A stretch of 64,000 nt of DNA from Pyrenochaeta sp. MPI-SDFR-AT-0127 (Eukaryota; Ascomycota; Dothideomycetes; Pleosporales; Cucurbitariaceae), in contig JAGTJM010000109.1 in the NCBI GenBank assembly GCA_020747015.1, positions 1-64,000 of the forward strand. Direction: 5' to 3'. The notes beneath the pieces were generated by a model, which was given only the letters and a program-made list of their open reading frames with translations, ran no database searches and was not told where the DNA came from. This document shows positions 36,802 to 47,303 of this stretch, in pieces (the first letter of the stretch is position 1; each line of letters opens with the position of its first letter). The translations under genes and the position numbers were made by a program.

Positions 36802-38671
36802 TGTAGCAGACTCACCGCCCCAATATGGCGAGCGAGCTCTGTGCGATGGCGCGATCTGGTGGTACTGTGGCTCGTCATAGGGTGTAGTTTATAACAGCCG
36901 TCTGCTTTATCAATCCCTTCCATCCTTCCACGTCTGCTTGCTCGGAGGGAAAACAAATGGCAATGGCTATGGAACATGGCATGCACTGCGGCATGAACGT
37001 GCCGTTGCGCTGCCCGTTGCTGCCTATAGGAAGCATGCCGTCGACGACGCACGATAACAGCACTGTGCTAGTGGTTGCTTTTGCATTGGCTGTTGGGGCA
37101 GCGAGCATGTGCGCTGGTAAAGCTAAACACGTGTTCGTGCTTGTAGCAGCCATTTATGTGTCACAGAGCGCCCTGAAGAGAGTTGAGATGGAGTCGCGTG
37201 TGCCTGCCCTGTTCACTCTCGTGATCGTCTCTCGAACCGACTTCCACCGACCTCAGCAAGACATGGAAGAGGCTTTCGGCTTCATGCATGGAAGGTCCGC
37301 AAGCCCGCAAGCCCGCAAGCCCACGGGAGCTTGCCGTCGCGCATGCAAGTTCCAAGGTTGGACTGCTGATCGTCGCTATCTTTCCGAGAGCCAGCCGAAG
37401 TGGTGGGGAGGGTTAGGGCACCGCGGCCGGAGGGATTATTGACGACGGCTACAGTGATGGGTCATCAATTATATCGAGACGAGGGAATTCCAACGGGGCG
37501 AGGGTGCGTCGATCTCGGATTCTGTCGGCACTGGATGATTATTGAATATGAATCAGTTCGGCGATAATCCCTCACCTTGGAGTGGGAGAGGTGGGATGGC
37601 CTTGGCACAGGGAGGGAATACCTGGTCAGGGAGGGAAGAAACCAACCCAACCCCATCCAGCGGAGAAGTTCCAGTGAGTTAGTTTATTCCAGACGATTAC
37701 GCATCCCTTGGAACACACGTAGCCCACAAGAGACAGGTGAAGCGGTGCCTCTTGTAGATTCAGAGGGGTCTCGACTGCTCCATCTAGTAACCTCGGCACC
37801 GCCACATTCCTGTGGCTGTGGCTGTGGCACCTCTGGGGGGCCATCCAAGCTGAAGCCTGAACTTACACTGGCGAGGACCGACCCATGTCCAGCTGGGCGA
37901 TCCGTCTCTGCATTTCGGATACTTGGGCATCAAACGCGACAGAGTTTTCTGCGCCGCCTGCGAGATGGGAGATGGCCCTGCACTGTGGCATCAGCGTGCG
38001 TGAGATCAGGAGTGCCAACAGTAAATTGTCCACTCCGGGCTGCGACACGTTCCCATGCGCTGCAGCAAATAATACACTATGCGCTGCATTCGCACGAATG
38101 GCAAAGTCGTCCCAACTTGTTTGGGACGCAGCGTAACGCTGGCCGCATAGTCGGCCGCCCTCCGCCTAGCGTACCTGTGACATGGCGACACGCCAGCCAA
38201 CACCACGCCAGTGCCGCACTCCCCGGCTGAGTCTTCTCCAGCGCCCGCGAATGCCAGGCCGAGACGTCGCAAGGTCACGATAGAGCGACTGCGGGCACGG
38301 CCGTGACTGGCGCGCCCCGGCCTTGCTGCCACCACTCCTTAACCACCCCGCGCGCCCCTGCCATCATGGCCGCCAGAACTGGTTCGTAGCAGTCGCCTCA
38401 CTCCGCGCCTGCAGCCGACATTTGTGCCGCTATTTATGACCCTCGCTCTTCTTATAGACCCGGTTTGAGTGCTGCGACAGAGTCCGTGATCCAGGTGGAC
38501 CTGGTGGAGTGCGCCAGCTACTGACCGTTTCCGCGCTTTGATACATCCTGACCGCCTCGTCTACCGCTCCCCAGACGCACCTCAAGTACTTCACCGCACC
38601 CGCCGTCGCACGTTGCACAAGACCTCTCCCACGCGCACTGCAGCTGCAGGAACAGCCTCTCATTCGCCGCA
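36802..38671. other. 1.9-kb intergenic region, no gene recognised
   Basis: GC-rich sequence between the divergent DUG2 gene and the gene at 38672. Several 130-220-codon frames overlap on both strands, but none shows domains, codon consistency or splice support, so I treat them as chance. A short tandem AAGCCCGC (three copies) lies near 37300-37320. Confidence 0.4.
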
Positions 38672-40004
38672 ATGGGGGTCGGAGAAACAATCACCGTCAT
38701 CAACAAGTCCGGCAAGGTGGTGAGCAGTGTAAGTTCCCTCCCGATAAGCAAGCGACGCGATAAGAGTCTTTTGACTAACCCGTCCCCCCCAGAGCAAGCA
38801 TATTGTCAACGTCTTCAAGGAGGCCAAGGCCGCCTACCGCGAGCGCAAAGCAGAGATCAAGGCAGAGAAAGATGCTGCGCTCAAGGAGAAGAAGCTCAGC
38901 GAGGGCGTCAAGGCCATGCGCATCGACGACGACGTCCAGTCGCGCGCGTCCTCCCACCGTTCCAAGCACTCCAGAGCGACTCACCGTTCCAAGTCGCACA
39001 AAGACCCTTCTCGCCACCAGAGACCTCCCCTAGAACGAGGTTATACCGACAGCTTCTACGTAAACGACAATGCTCGTAGCCCCCGCCATCGCTTCGAACA
39101 GGATCTTGCTGGAGAATCCCGTGATGTACACACCAAGGAGCTGGCGAGGAGGAACTCAGACATGTATGTTGCAGCGTCACGCGCAAAGAGGAGGGACTCA
39201 ATCGACATGGACCTGGCCTATGGTGACATCCCACCGCCGCTACCAGCCAAAAGGTATGACGACGGGGAGCTGAAAGAGAAGGCCTCCAAGATCACCATGC
39301 TGCTTGACGAGGCCAATTGCCTCCAATACTCCGTCACCGCCATGATCGAGAACCTGCAAAAGAATCCCGAGGCCCTCGCCGCCGTATCCCTCACTCTCGC
39401 TGAGATCAGCACCATTGTCGGAAAGATGGGTCCAGGCGTTCTTGTGGCGCTCAAAGGTAGCTTCCCCGCTGTCGCTGCCCTACTGCTTAGCCCACAATTC
39501 ATGATTGCCGGTGGAGTCGCTGTTGGTGTCACTATTGTTGCCCTTGGGGGCTACAAAATTATCAAGAAGATCCAAGCTCAGAAAGATGAGGAGGTAGCAA
39601 TCCCAATGGCCATGCGCGCCGTCGATGATTCCAACCAACTCGACGAGCTCGAACCGCAAGAGCTGAGCCGTGTTGAGATGTGGCGCCGTGGCATCGCCGA
39701 CGTCGAAGCGAACAGCGCCGGTACCAGCGTTGATGGCGAGTTCATTACACCAGGTGCATCGCGCCAGCTCGTCGCTGCAGGCGTCCTCGATGAAGACGAT
39801 CTCAAGTCTCGACGAAGTACTAGAAGTCGAAGGGAAAGCGAGTCTAGGCCCAAGTCCCACCGCGCAAAGTCAGAAAGGAGTGTCAAGACCTCCAAGACAT
39901 CCGACACAAGACGAAGCAAGACAGTTCGTGAGAGCAGCAAGAAGAAGGAGAAGGAACCCTCGGGCCTGAAGATGCTGTTCCGCTCACACACTGCACATGT
40001 CTAA
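38672..40004 (+). CDS. Fungal protein with one hydrophobic segment, function unknown
   Basis: The deduced protein has 422 residues in two exons (38672-38728 and 38793-40004). The 64-nt intron has a strong GTAAGT donor and a poly-C tract before the AG. The spliced N-terminus reads VVSSSKHIVNVFKEAK. A basic/acidic coiled segment (about 20-60) and a long low-complexity region rich in Arg, Ser and His come first. A central helical region follows (about 205-260), and a hydrophobic glycine-rich stretch (FMIAGGVAVGVTIVALGGYKII, about 275-297) could be a membrane segment. The C-terminus is highly basic (Ser/Arg/Lys). I know similar architecture from unnamed fungal proteins; no function can be stated. 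Confidence 0.75.
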
Positions 40005-40376
40005 CCACATGATGGCCACCACCTTTCCTCCTCGTATTATAGTGTTTCGTGTCTTGCATACATCTGCTTCAGCGTTTGCATTTAGCGTTGTTTTCCCCTC
40101 CTTATACCATATAGACGATGTCGCATGGGGATCGTTATCCCGCCATTGGTCTTGTTCTCATTGGGATGTAATATCTGGCGCACGAGGAGTTTTCTTGCAT
40201 GTTGATACGAGACGTTTATACATATGGTCATGTGCCATAACAGCATACGTTTACGAATACGATATTTATTGCTTTCTTCTTAGTGTTTGTTATCTTTACT
40301 GTCGAACTTGTCTCCTCTGATAAATCTCCTATGGATATCTACTTCCTGATAACATCCTATCAACCACCTCACCCAA

Positions 40377-41237
40377 TCACGACCACACCGATCCATCCAC
40401 CAACACCCTCGCATCCTCCATCCTCTGTCTCGCATCCATCAGTCTCTGCCTCGCCGCCTCCACCTCCGCTTCCGCATTCGCCAGCTCCAAACGCCGTAGG
40501 TTGAATTCATGAGTCGCCTGTTGCGCTGCTTGGACGACCCGCTGGGTTGGTATGTATCGCTGCGGTGCATGTAGAGGCGAGTGGATGGCAGTAGTGATAC
40601 GAGGGAGGTCTTTGTGTTTCGCAGGGGGAGTGTGAGTTATGTGTCGTATTGGGGAGGATGGTTGGTGAGGCAAGAGCGCTTCAGGTGTGTGAGGAAGGCA
40701 CTCGCCGCTTCCAGTATTCCGCTTCTTCTCTGCTCGAACCTCGACAGCATCAACCAATGCTTCCTCCTGAGGGGGGTATTTCCTCTTCCTTGACCCTTCC
40801 CTCTGCTCTTCTCCGCCCACAAATTCCTCCAGCACCGCCCGACCCTTCCAAGCATTCTGCAACGCCAGACCCCTACTCATCTTCTGAACGCTCTCAATCG
40901 CCTTCTCCACATCCCCAACCTCCAAATGCGCATATATGCTCCCTGCATTCCCCCGATAACTGCTCTGTCGAATCCTCTCGTGGAAATATGTGTTTAGCAA
41001 ATTATGCGCGCGCTGCTTTTGCCCAATTGTGAGATCTGATAGCTCGGCTACCGTCTCGAGTAACGGCGTTGACCAGTTTTCTAGATGCAGGCCTGGAGGG
41101 AGAATGTCGTTGTTTGTGGTGCCGTTGAGGTTCCAGTTGAAGAGTATGGAGAGAAAATGTGCTTCAGTCTGCTCGGTGGTCTGAGAGGCTGGTTGGCGCA
41201 AAGAGGTTGTTGGAGGTGTGGGGCTCGTGATAGTCAT
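40377..41237 (-). CDS. Protein of unknown function with C-terminal coiled coil
   Basis: A single-exon frame of 286 residues. The N-terminal third is Thr/Pro/Gln-rich, then a helical region follows (about 55-130) containing EKAIESVQKMSRGLALQNAWKG. A Pro/His-rich linker comes next, and a C-terminal helix (about 235-275) rich in Ala, Glu, Arg and Gln should form a coiled coil. No signal peptide, membrane segment or catalytic motif is visible. The helical centre resembles the C-terminal ancestral-coatomer region of Sec31 in general feel, but I cannot confirm that. Function unknown; probably real because the frame is long and structured. Confidence 0.55.
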   Translation of the reverse strand: MTITSPTPPTTSLRQPASQTTEQTEAHFLSILFNWNLNGTTNNDILPPGLHLENWSTPLLETVAELSDLTIGQKQRAHNLLNTYFHERIRQSSYRGNAGSIYAHLEVGDVEKAIESVQKMSRGLALQNAWKGRAVLEEFVGGEEQREGSRKRKYPPQEEALVDAVEVRAEKKRNTGSGECLPHTPEALLPHQPSSPIRHITHTPPAKHKDLPRITTAIHSPLHAPQRYIPTQRVVQAAQQATHEFNLRRLELANAEAEVEAARQRLMDARQRMEDARVLVDGSVWS

Positions 41238-42612
41238 GTTTGCTCAATAAATCAGTTTAGTAGTAAGGTGTAATAAGAAGGTTTGTGATTCAGCTATCCG
41301 TGCAGAGATACATTGGTGCTGAGCGAGTCCTGATAGCAGAACAATCGGACAAAGGAAGTATTCAGATAAAGCGTATAGAGGAAGTCCTTCTGCATTGTCC
41401 AGGTCTAAATCAGGACTTGTCTTTGAGTCTGCTTTGTTTCAAAAAGACATCTGACTATGTTCAGATACTCGGCTTTAGTCTAAAATAAGATACGACTATG
41501 ACATTGTGCAGCAGTCTCATACAACTTTGGGATGTTTTGTAAGTAGCAACAAATTTGTGGCTGCGATGTTTCATCCGATAGCACAGCAACAATCACATGG
41601 TATCGAAGGAATGGTACTGAGTAGCTTGAGGGGAAAAGCGGCTTTGAATGAAGTAAGTAGTACTTTTGATAGAATGCAGTCCTAATTGTGCATCGCTGCG
41701 TACCTGAAAGCTCTCCGTTCAGACTGAGTTTGTCGTTTCAGCATTGCATGGCTGCCTGGCCTAATCAGGCCAAAGTCTGGTTGTTACGACTCTCGATTAA
41801 GGCAGAGTACGTGGCTGACAAGATAAACAGGATTTCTCACTACTCTTGATTGTTAATATTAATGTCTTTAAACCTATATCACATTATACTTGTGTCTAAC
41901 ATAACCTAAAATGCAGCTATCTAGTTGAGGGGAGCAGAGAGATATCTTAAAGTGGAAAGATACGCCTCGACTGCTTCCCAATACGGCAAACTTGATAACA
42001 AGCCTAAGGAATAGCCGTTGATCCCTTCGCTGACAAAAGGAAAGACCTGCTCAAGCCTCTTTATTAAATTTTGAATTTCCTACGTTGCTATTGAGTAATT
42101 GAGCACTGAGAGTCATTAGTTTCGGTGGGGTGCGCGGATGACCGATAAAACACGTTATGTGCTCGTGAAATGCGCCTCATGTTGTGTTTTCAACCAATGT
42201 AGTTTAACAGACCCAGAGAAAGCGTTGTGATTCGATAGCCACCTCCCAAGCTCCACGACCAATCAAAGAACATGTAAGTCGCTTGTGACAGCCAGCTAGC
42301 TTACATAACCTTTGATCCGAATTGCAAATCTGAGGGGTCAAACTATATCTCTACAGAAACCCCGCAGACAAAATCCGAAAATCGGAGATAGCGTGGAAAC
42401 GTTTATTGTATTGTACATATATGATTGTAAATGGTTAGTCTTCAGCTGCTGGTACAGCTCCGCCGACTTGTCTAGACGCCATGCTGCATTTATCTGCTCA
42501 CTAGAAGCTTCAACTACGGTTACGAGCACTGGTATTATACATTAGAGTTATACCCTGCATCTCAACAAAGGTTTGGTAATGACATTACTTAATGTGTATG
42601 CAGTAGAGAACA
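41238..42612. other. Intergenic, no gene recognised
   Basis: Moderately AT-rich sequence at the border between the gene-dense part and the transposon-rich part. Only short frames without support. Confidence 0.4.
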
Positions 42613-43533
42613 ATGTGGGATATATTTTCACATCGTTCTGCCCAGTTCTGTGCCAATCTCGTTGGTCCAAAACTTGAGGAATTGCGTGACTTCTTGATCT
42701 CTTATTTCCGAGTAATGGCCTTCGCAGGCGCAGCCCTAGCGGCTTTATTCACTGGGGGGTTCAACCTCTGGGCCGACGACCGCAAGCGGCGTCTCGCCGA
42801 ATCGGCAAAGCTGGTTAGGAAATATCGGGACCCTCTACTCTTAGAAGCGCAAGATCTCCAATCTCGACTTTATAGTATAGCATGTGGAGATACCCTGGAC
42901 CTAATTGACCCGAACGACCCCATTGAGCAGGAGAACTTATATGTTTACTCGTCTTTTCTAGTTGGGCAGTTTTTCACATGGACATATATTTATCGCCGGC
43001 AAGCGCAATTTATGGGAGGCCCAACAAATGAAGAAACCCGCAACCTTACTGCCATCATCTTCTCAATAAGATCAGAGTTCAACCAACTCGATGTTGAACC
43101 TGACAGAAGACCATTCCGGGTCTGGCGTGGGCAGCAGCTCGCAATTGGAGAGATTATGACTGTCCGGGAAAAAGATGAAAAGGAATTCTTCTGTATGGGT
43201 TATGCAGCATTTAAAGAGAGATGGGACACGGACCAGACATTTAAGGGCTGGTTTATGCCTGTTTGTGCAGCTATTGAGGAGTTTTACCTGGCTCGAAAGC
43301 GGCACGAGCCTCTCCTAGACCAGCGGCTGCGCCGCTTGCAGCACTTGCTCGTGGATTTGATATGTCTCTTAGACCCTAAAGGGGTGAGAGCAGGAACAAA
43401 AAATTTACAAAAGTGTATACTGAAAAAACCGAAGGATTGCAGCTGCAAAACGTGCAGCCAGCCTACACCCCGCTGGCCAAGGACTAGGCTGTTGTGGCGT
43501 GGCAAGGGTTTACAAATGGGCCGGCGGGTTTGA
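42613..43533 (+). CDS. Fungal membrane-anchored protein, function unknown
   Basis: A single-exon frame of 306 residues. Near the N-terminus is a hydrophobic segment (VMAFAGAALAALFTGGFNLW, about 34-53), followed by DDRKRRLAESAKLVRKYRDPLL and LQSRLYSI. I know this 'KYRDPLL...A.DLQSRLYNI' pattern from a widespread fungal family of unnamed proteins with a similar N-terminal membrane anchor. The middle is helical with conserved-looking Trp and Tyr residues. The end is basic and contains CSCKTCSQP. No enzyme motif is visible. It is the last ordinary gene before the transposon compartment. Function unknown. Confidence 0.65.
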   Translation: MWDIFSHRSAQFCANLVGPKLEELRDFLISYFRVMAFAGAALAALFTGGFNLWADDRKRRLAESAKLVRKYRDPLLLEAQDLQSRLYSIACGDTLDLIDPNDPIEQENLYVYSSFLVGQFFTWTYIYRRQAQFMGGPTNEETRNLTAIIFSIRSEFNQLDVEPDRRPFRVWRGQQLAIGEIMTVREKDEKEFFCMGYAAFKERWDTDQTFKGWFMPVCAAIEEFYLARKRHEPLLDQRLRRLQHLLVDLICLLDPKGVRAGTKNLQKCILKKPKDCSCKTCSQPTPRWPRTRLLWRGKGLQMGRRV

Positions 43534-44333
43534 CTTACTTGGAAAGAGGAGGAACTCGTACCTAGATAGAGTGGAAAACACCGGGCTAGTCTCTTGCGAA
43601 ATTTTGGCTTTCAGATTGGTAGTGCTCTCACGGAGAATACATCGTATACGTCGTCGTGAACATTGCCGAATGACGCTTTTGGCGATGGCACCATTGTTGT
43701 GCATCATCCTGCTCTATTGGCAGAGTTGCTCCATCTTCGGCAGCGGCATTACGAGCATTACAGTATAAGTAGAGCAATACATATGGAGGCCGGTGTTAGG
43801 GGAAACGTAGGAAAGAATGACGTCCGCGGGCACTAAAAGATGTGAAGTAAGCAGAGGGGCAAGGGCTGGAGAACCCGATGACGGCTGAGCAATGCAAAGG
43901 AGCAAACCGCTCGGTGATTTCGACTGCAGCTAATAGTTTGGCTTACAAAGATACGCATACGATTGGCTTACACGCATGTCGAGGGTGATCAAAGACATAT
44001 GCTTTGAAATTGTGTCGCTGACTGATCCAGCTGGGGGAGCTGCCAATGAGCGTGCTGTCAGGCTGAGGGCCAGACTGAGAGTCAGGTCAATGGCCAGGCT
44101 ATGAGCCAAGCTGCCAGTGCTCGACAGTGAAGGAGGCGCACGTGCGCCACGTGCTAAGGCTCCTCTTGCATGCGCCAAAACCGCTGCAATTATACTGATC
44201 AATTACCATGCCGCTAAAGCCCCTCTTCAGGATTTGCATATAGTGTAACTGTGCTTTACTAAAATTGTTGCATGTGTTTCAAAACTCAAGACTGGATTTT
44301 AATATGTCCCAAACTAAACTAACATCCCTCACC
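43534..44333. other. Intergenic, no gene recognised
   Basis: Transition into the transposon-rich part. Around 44020-44120 an imperfect GCCAGGCT/GCCAGACT-type repetition keeps a minus-strand frame open by composition only; not coding in my judgement. Confidence 0.35.
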
Positions 44334-45372
44334 ACGTAACGAGAAGTACTGCGTAACGAGAACGCTTCTACTATTTAGTCATCTTGTATCTCTCCACATA
44401 GGTTTATAAAGCTTCAGCTAGTACACTATCGTTCTTCTACTTTTTCTTCACCTAAGTTCGGCGTATGGCGGAAAATCTCGTGGTATTGGTAATGCTGTCA
44501 ATGATCTCGTCATCACCCCCCAAATCTGCTTTAAACGCAATGCTCCTGTTCAACCACGAATATCAAAAGGACTTTAGATTTCGGAGCTTTCGTGGGGTAC
44601 TTCAGTTTCAAAAGAATCAATCTCGAAGGGTGTTACCCTCTATGCTCGTAAAAACAAACGTCCCTCAAGAGAGGACAAAGCCAGAGACCAACAGTACCTC
44701 TACCCGTACGAAGAGAAGGCTGTTTCCGATTTCTTAACACAAGCTGGAGTTGTCGGAAAACCTGTGCGAGTGAAGTATATACCCGCCTTGGTATTTAGTG
44801 TCACCCGCCACCGACCCGAATCAGACAGGCCACTCAAGCCTCCTCACTATAACTGGGCTAAGCAGTTTGAGAAGCGTCGAACAGAGCTCGTAGCAAGGAC
44901 GAACAAGCCGCAGGACTGGAACCGATATAACGTCTATGATGAGGTCGTCCACTGGTTTGAGGTGATTGGGGAGGTACTACATAAACCAGGTATACTTCTA
45001 GAGAATGTCTATAATATAGACGAGACTGGAGTAATACTTAGTATGCTAAATTCCGTCAAAGTCCTCGTCGGTAAGGATGATATATAACGCTCTAGAGGCG
45101 CCCGCGTTAAGCGTACTATAGTAACTGCTGTTAAGTGTATCTCCGGCGACGGTAGATGTCTGGATCCTATAATCATCTGGCCCGCCTCCACCCACCAAGC
45201 TAACTAGACTACACATCCCACCCCTGGTTAGGTCTATACGTGCTCTGACTCTGGATTTATCAACTCATATATCAGCTTGCAGTGGCTTAAGCTGGTGTTC
45301 AATCCCTAAACTAGACAATATACTAACGGTAAACCACGCATACTTATATAGGATGGCTTCAGTTGGAATCCA
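44334..45372 (+). pseudogene. Truncated pogo/Fot1-type transposase (element A)
   Basis: A decayed DDE transposase. From about 44590 one frame reads into QQYLYPYEEKAVSDFL, continues as PPHYNWAKQFEKRR and reaches the first catalytic aspartate in NVYNIDETGV near 45015. Stop codons interrupt it from about 45085 on (GARVKRT, CISGDG, IIIWPAS still readable). It breaks off at about 45372 just after the motif of the second aspartate (DGF), so the third catalytic residue and 3' end are missing. Two copies of CGTAACGAGAA (about 44336-44346 and 44352-44362) precede it and probably lie in the left terminal repeat. The wording differs from element B, so this is a second pogo-type lineage. Non-functional. 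Confidence 0.8.
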
Positions 45373-47303
45373 GATCACGTGACATATATAGCCAAACACT
45401 GGTGTGTAGGCTGGTTGGGTGGGTATACCCCCTAATCTTTCTTTTATTTATTCCTCTATCAATACTAGTCCAAATTAGATAAATTTTAGTTTATTTTATA
45501 GCTATTAGCTAGATCTATAAATCTAGAATTTTAATTACGTAATATATCTTTTATTACGTCAGTTATTTCAATACCCATTTTTCGATACCCACCTAATTAG
45601 GCCACCAGTACCCACGCTTTAAAACCTTAATAACTTACGTAATTATTTTTTTAAAAAGAAATTTTATATATAAAAGCTATAGATATAGATTAGATCTATA
45701 AAATAAGCTAAAAATTATTAAATTACGTTATAATTTAGGAAAGTTATAGCTAAAATAAGAGGTAACCCGCGGGGTAACCCAACTCCTACCCATCGGCCAC
45801 CCTAAACTACTAATTAAAGGAGGAACCCCTCTCTTACTATAGGTTAGTAAGATAGCCCTAACTACTATAGCTAAGTATATATAGAGTGGGGATATAGATA
45901 CTTATAAATATAGAGATAAATAGTAGTTAGTAGAGGTTCTAGAGGGTTTTATATAAGTAATATAATATAAATTTATAAGTATATATAAACGTATATAAGT
46001 ATATATAAGTATATATAAGTATATAGAAAACTAATAGAGCTATAGAAGTTTAATCTAGCTTAACTTAATTATTAGTATCTCTACTATAAGCTTCCTACAA
46101 TTTACGCTAGGATAGAATACGCTTATCTTAAATTACCTAATCTTTCACTATAAAACTTTATAGGTATACTCTATAAGGAAGGAAAACTAGTTGGTAGGAA
46201 ATAGAGTTCTTCCTTACTAACTAATATCTAAAGTTTATACTCGCTCTAAGGAACTTACTAGCTCTACGTTATTAGCTCCTAATACCTAAAAGAGTAGAGA
46301 TATAAGTTTAATATATAATAGTATCTCTTTAGCTCTCTTTAGCTCTTTACTAAGTATAGGGTCGGATTTACTAATATTAGAACTATTCTCTTAACCTTAA
46401 ATAGAATACGACTACTTTACTAAGGTTTAATAGTTACTATAAGAATATAAGAAGGGTAACTAATTATTTAGATAAGGCTAGTTTATAATTCGCTTTATAT
46501 AACGTATTCTATAGGCATACCGGCTATATAGATATACTAATAACTTACGCTAAGACCCTACTAAACTCTATAGATAGGTCTATAGGGTAGAAGGGCGGGA
46601 CTATTTCGCGCTATAGGGTAACGCTTACGGCCCGTTAGTTACTACCTATAAGATCGCTCCGCTTACTATAATACGTAGCTAGTAAGCTAGGTACGTCGTA
46701 ATTGGCCGTGTCGCTAAGACCCTAGCAATTAGTTGCGGGGTAGAGTAAATCGACGACTTAACTATTCTATCGGATCCCTAATATAAGCGGAGAAGTGTTT
46801 TCTATTTGCGCTATCCGCATTTTAGCTACGTAACTATTTACGGCGAGCCCCGCTTACTAGCGGTATATACGGGATAACTATGCAGCTATTAACTAGGCCT
46901 GTAAGCGAACGCTTCGCCCCTACGGCGCGAAATTGTCTAGACAGGCTATAGCTTATTAGGTAGCTTTATTCGTTAGCTTAACGCAGGGGGTTATAATAGA
47001 ATGATTGCTTTAGCCGCAGCTAAGCTTTTAAGCTAAGCTTTTAGTATAATCTTAATTTAGTATAAGCTAAAATAGAGAAGTTAAAGACTATACCAAGTAC
47101 TATAAGGATTAGGCGGGGTAGAAATATAGAACCTAGAAAAATAGGAAGCCGATATTATAAGCGAGTGGAGTTAGGGGTACTATAATCTTTAGCGCACACG
47201 GGTAGACTACTTATATAGCTAAGCTAAAAGGAAAGGCTAATAGCTAACCTAGCTATTAGGAAGCCTCTTAGCTCCTCTATTAGCTCTAGAGCTATTAAAC
47301 ATA
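45373..47303. repeat. AT-rich, RIP-degraded transposon graveyard
   Basis: TA-rich sequence with dense stops in all frames and short internal repeats such as AAGTATATAT (45978-46023). A G-rich palindromic stretch (GGGTATACCC, near 45422) marks its left end. From about 46600 to 46980 some GC-rich patches survive, but no protein is readable. It fills the space between the two pogo-type elements. Confidence 0.65.

Noticed and set aside
37577..38230. A 217-codon plus-strand frame between DUG2 and the gene at 38672
   Set aside because: Several frames on both strands are open here because of GC richness; no motif or splice context supports any.
43930..44202. A 90-codon Ala/Ser/Leu-rich minus-strand frame resembling a repeat protein
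   Set aside because: It comes from an imperfect GCCAGGCT-type repetition and has no start context or homology signal.
45400..45810. Possible terminal inverted repeats (GTTGGGTGGGTATACCCC versus the complement near 45764-45790)
   Set aside because: Matching is short and needs gaps; the G-rich GGGTATACCC is self-palindromic, so the similarity may be trivial.
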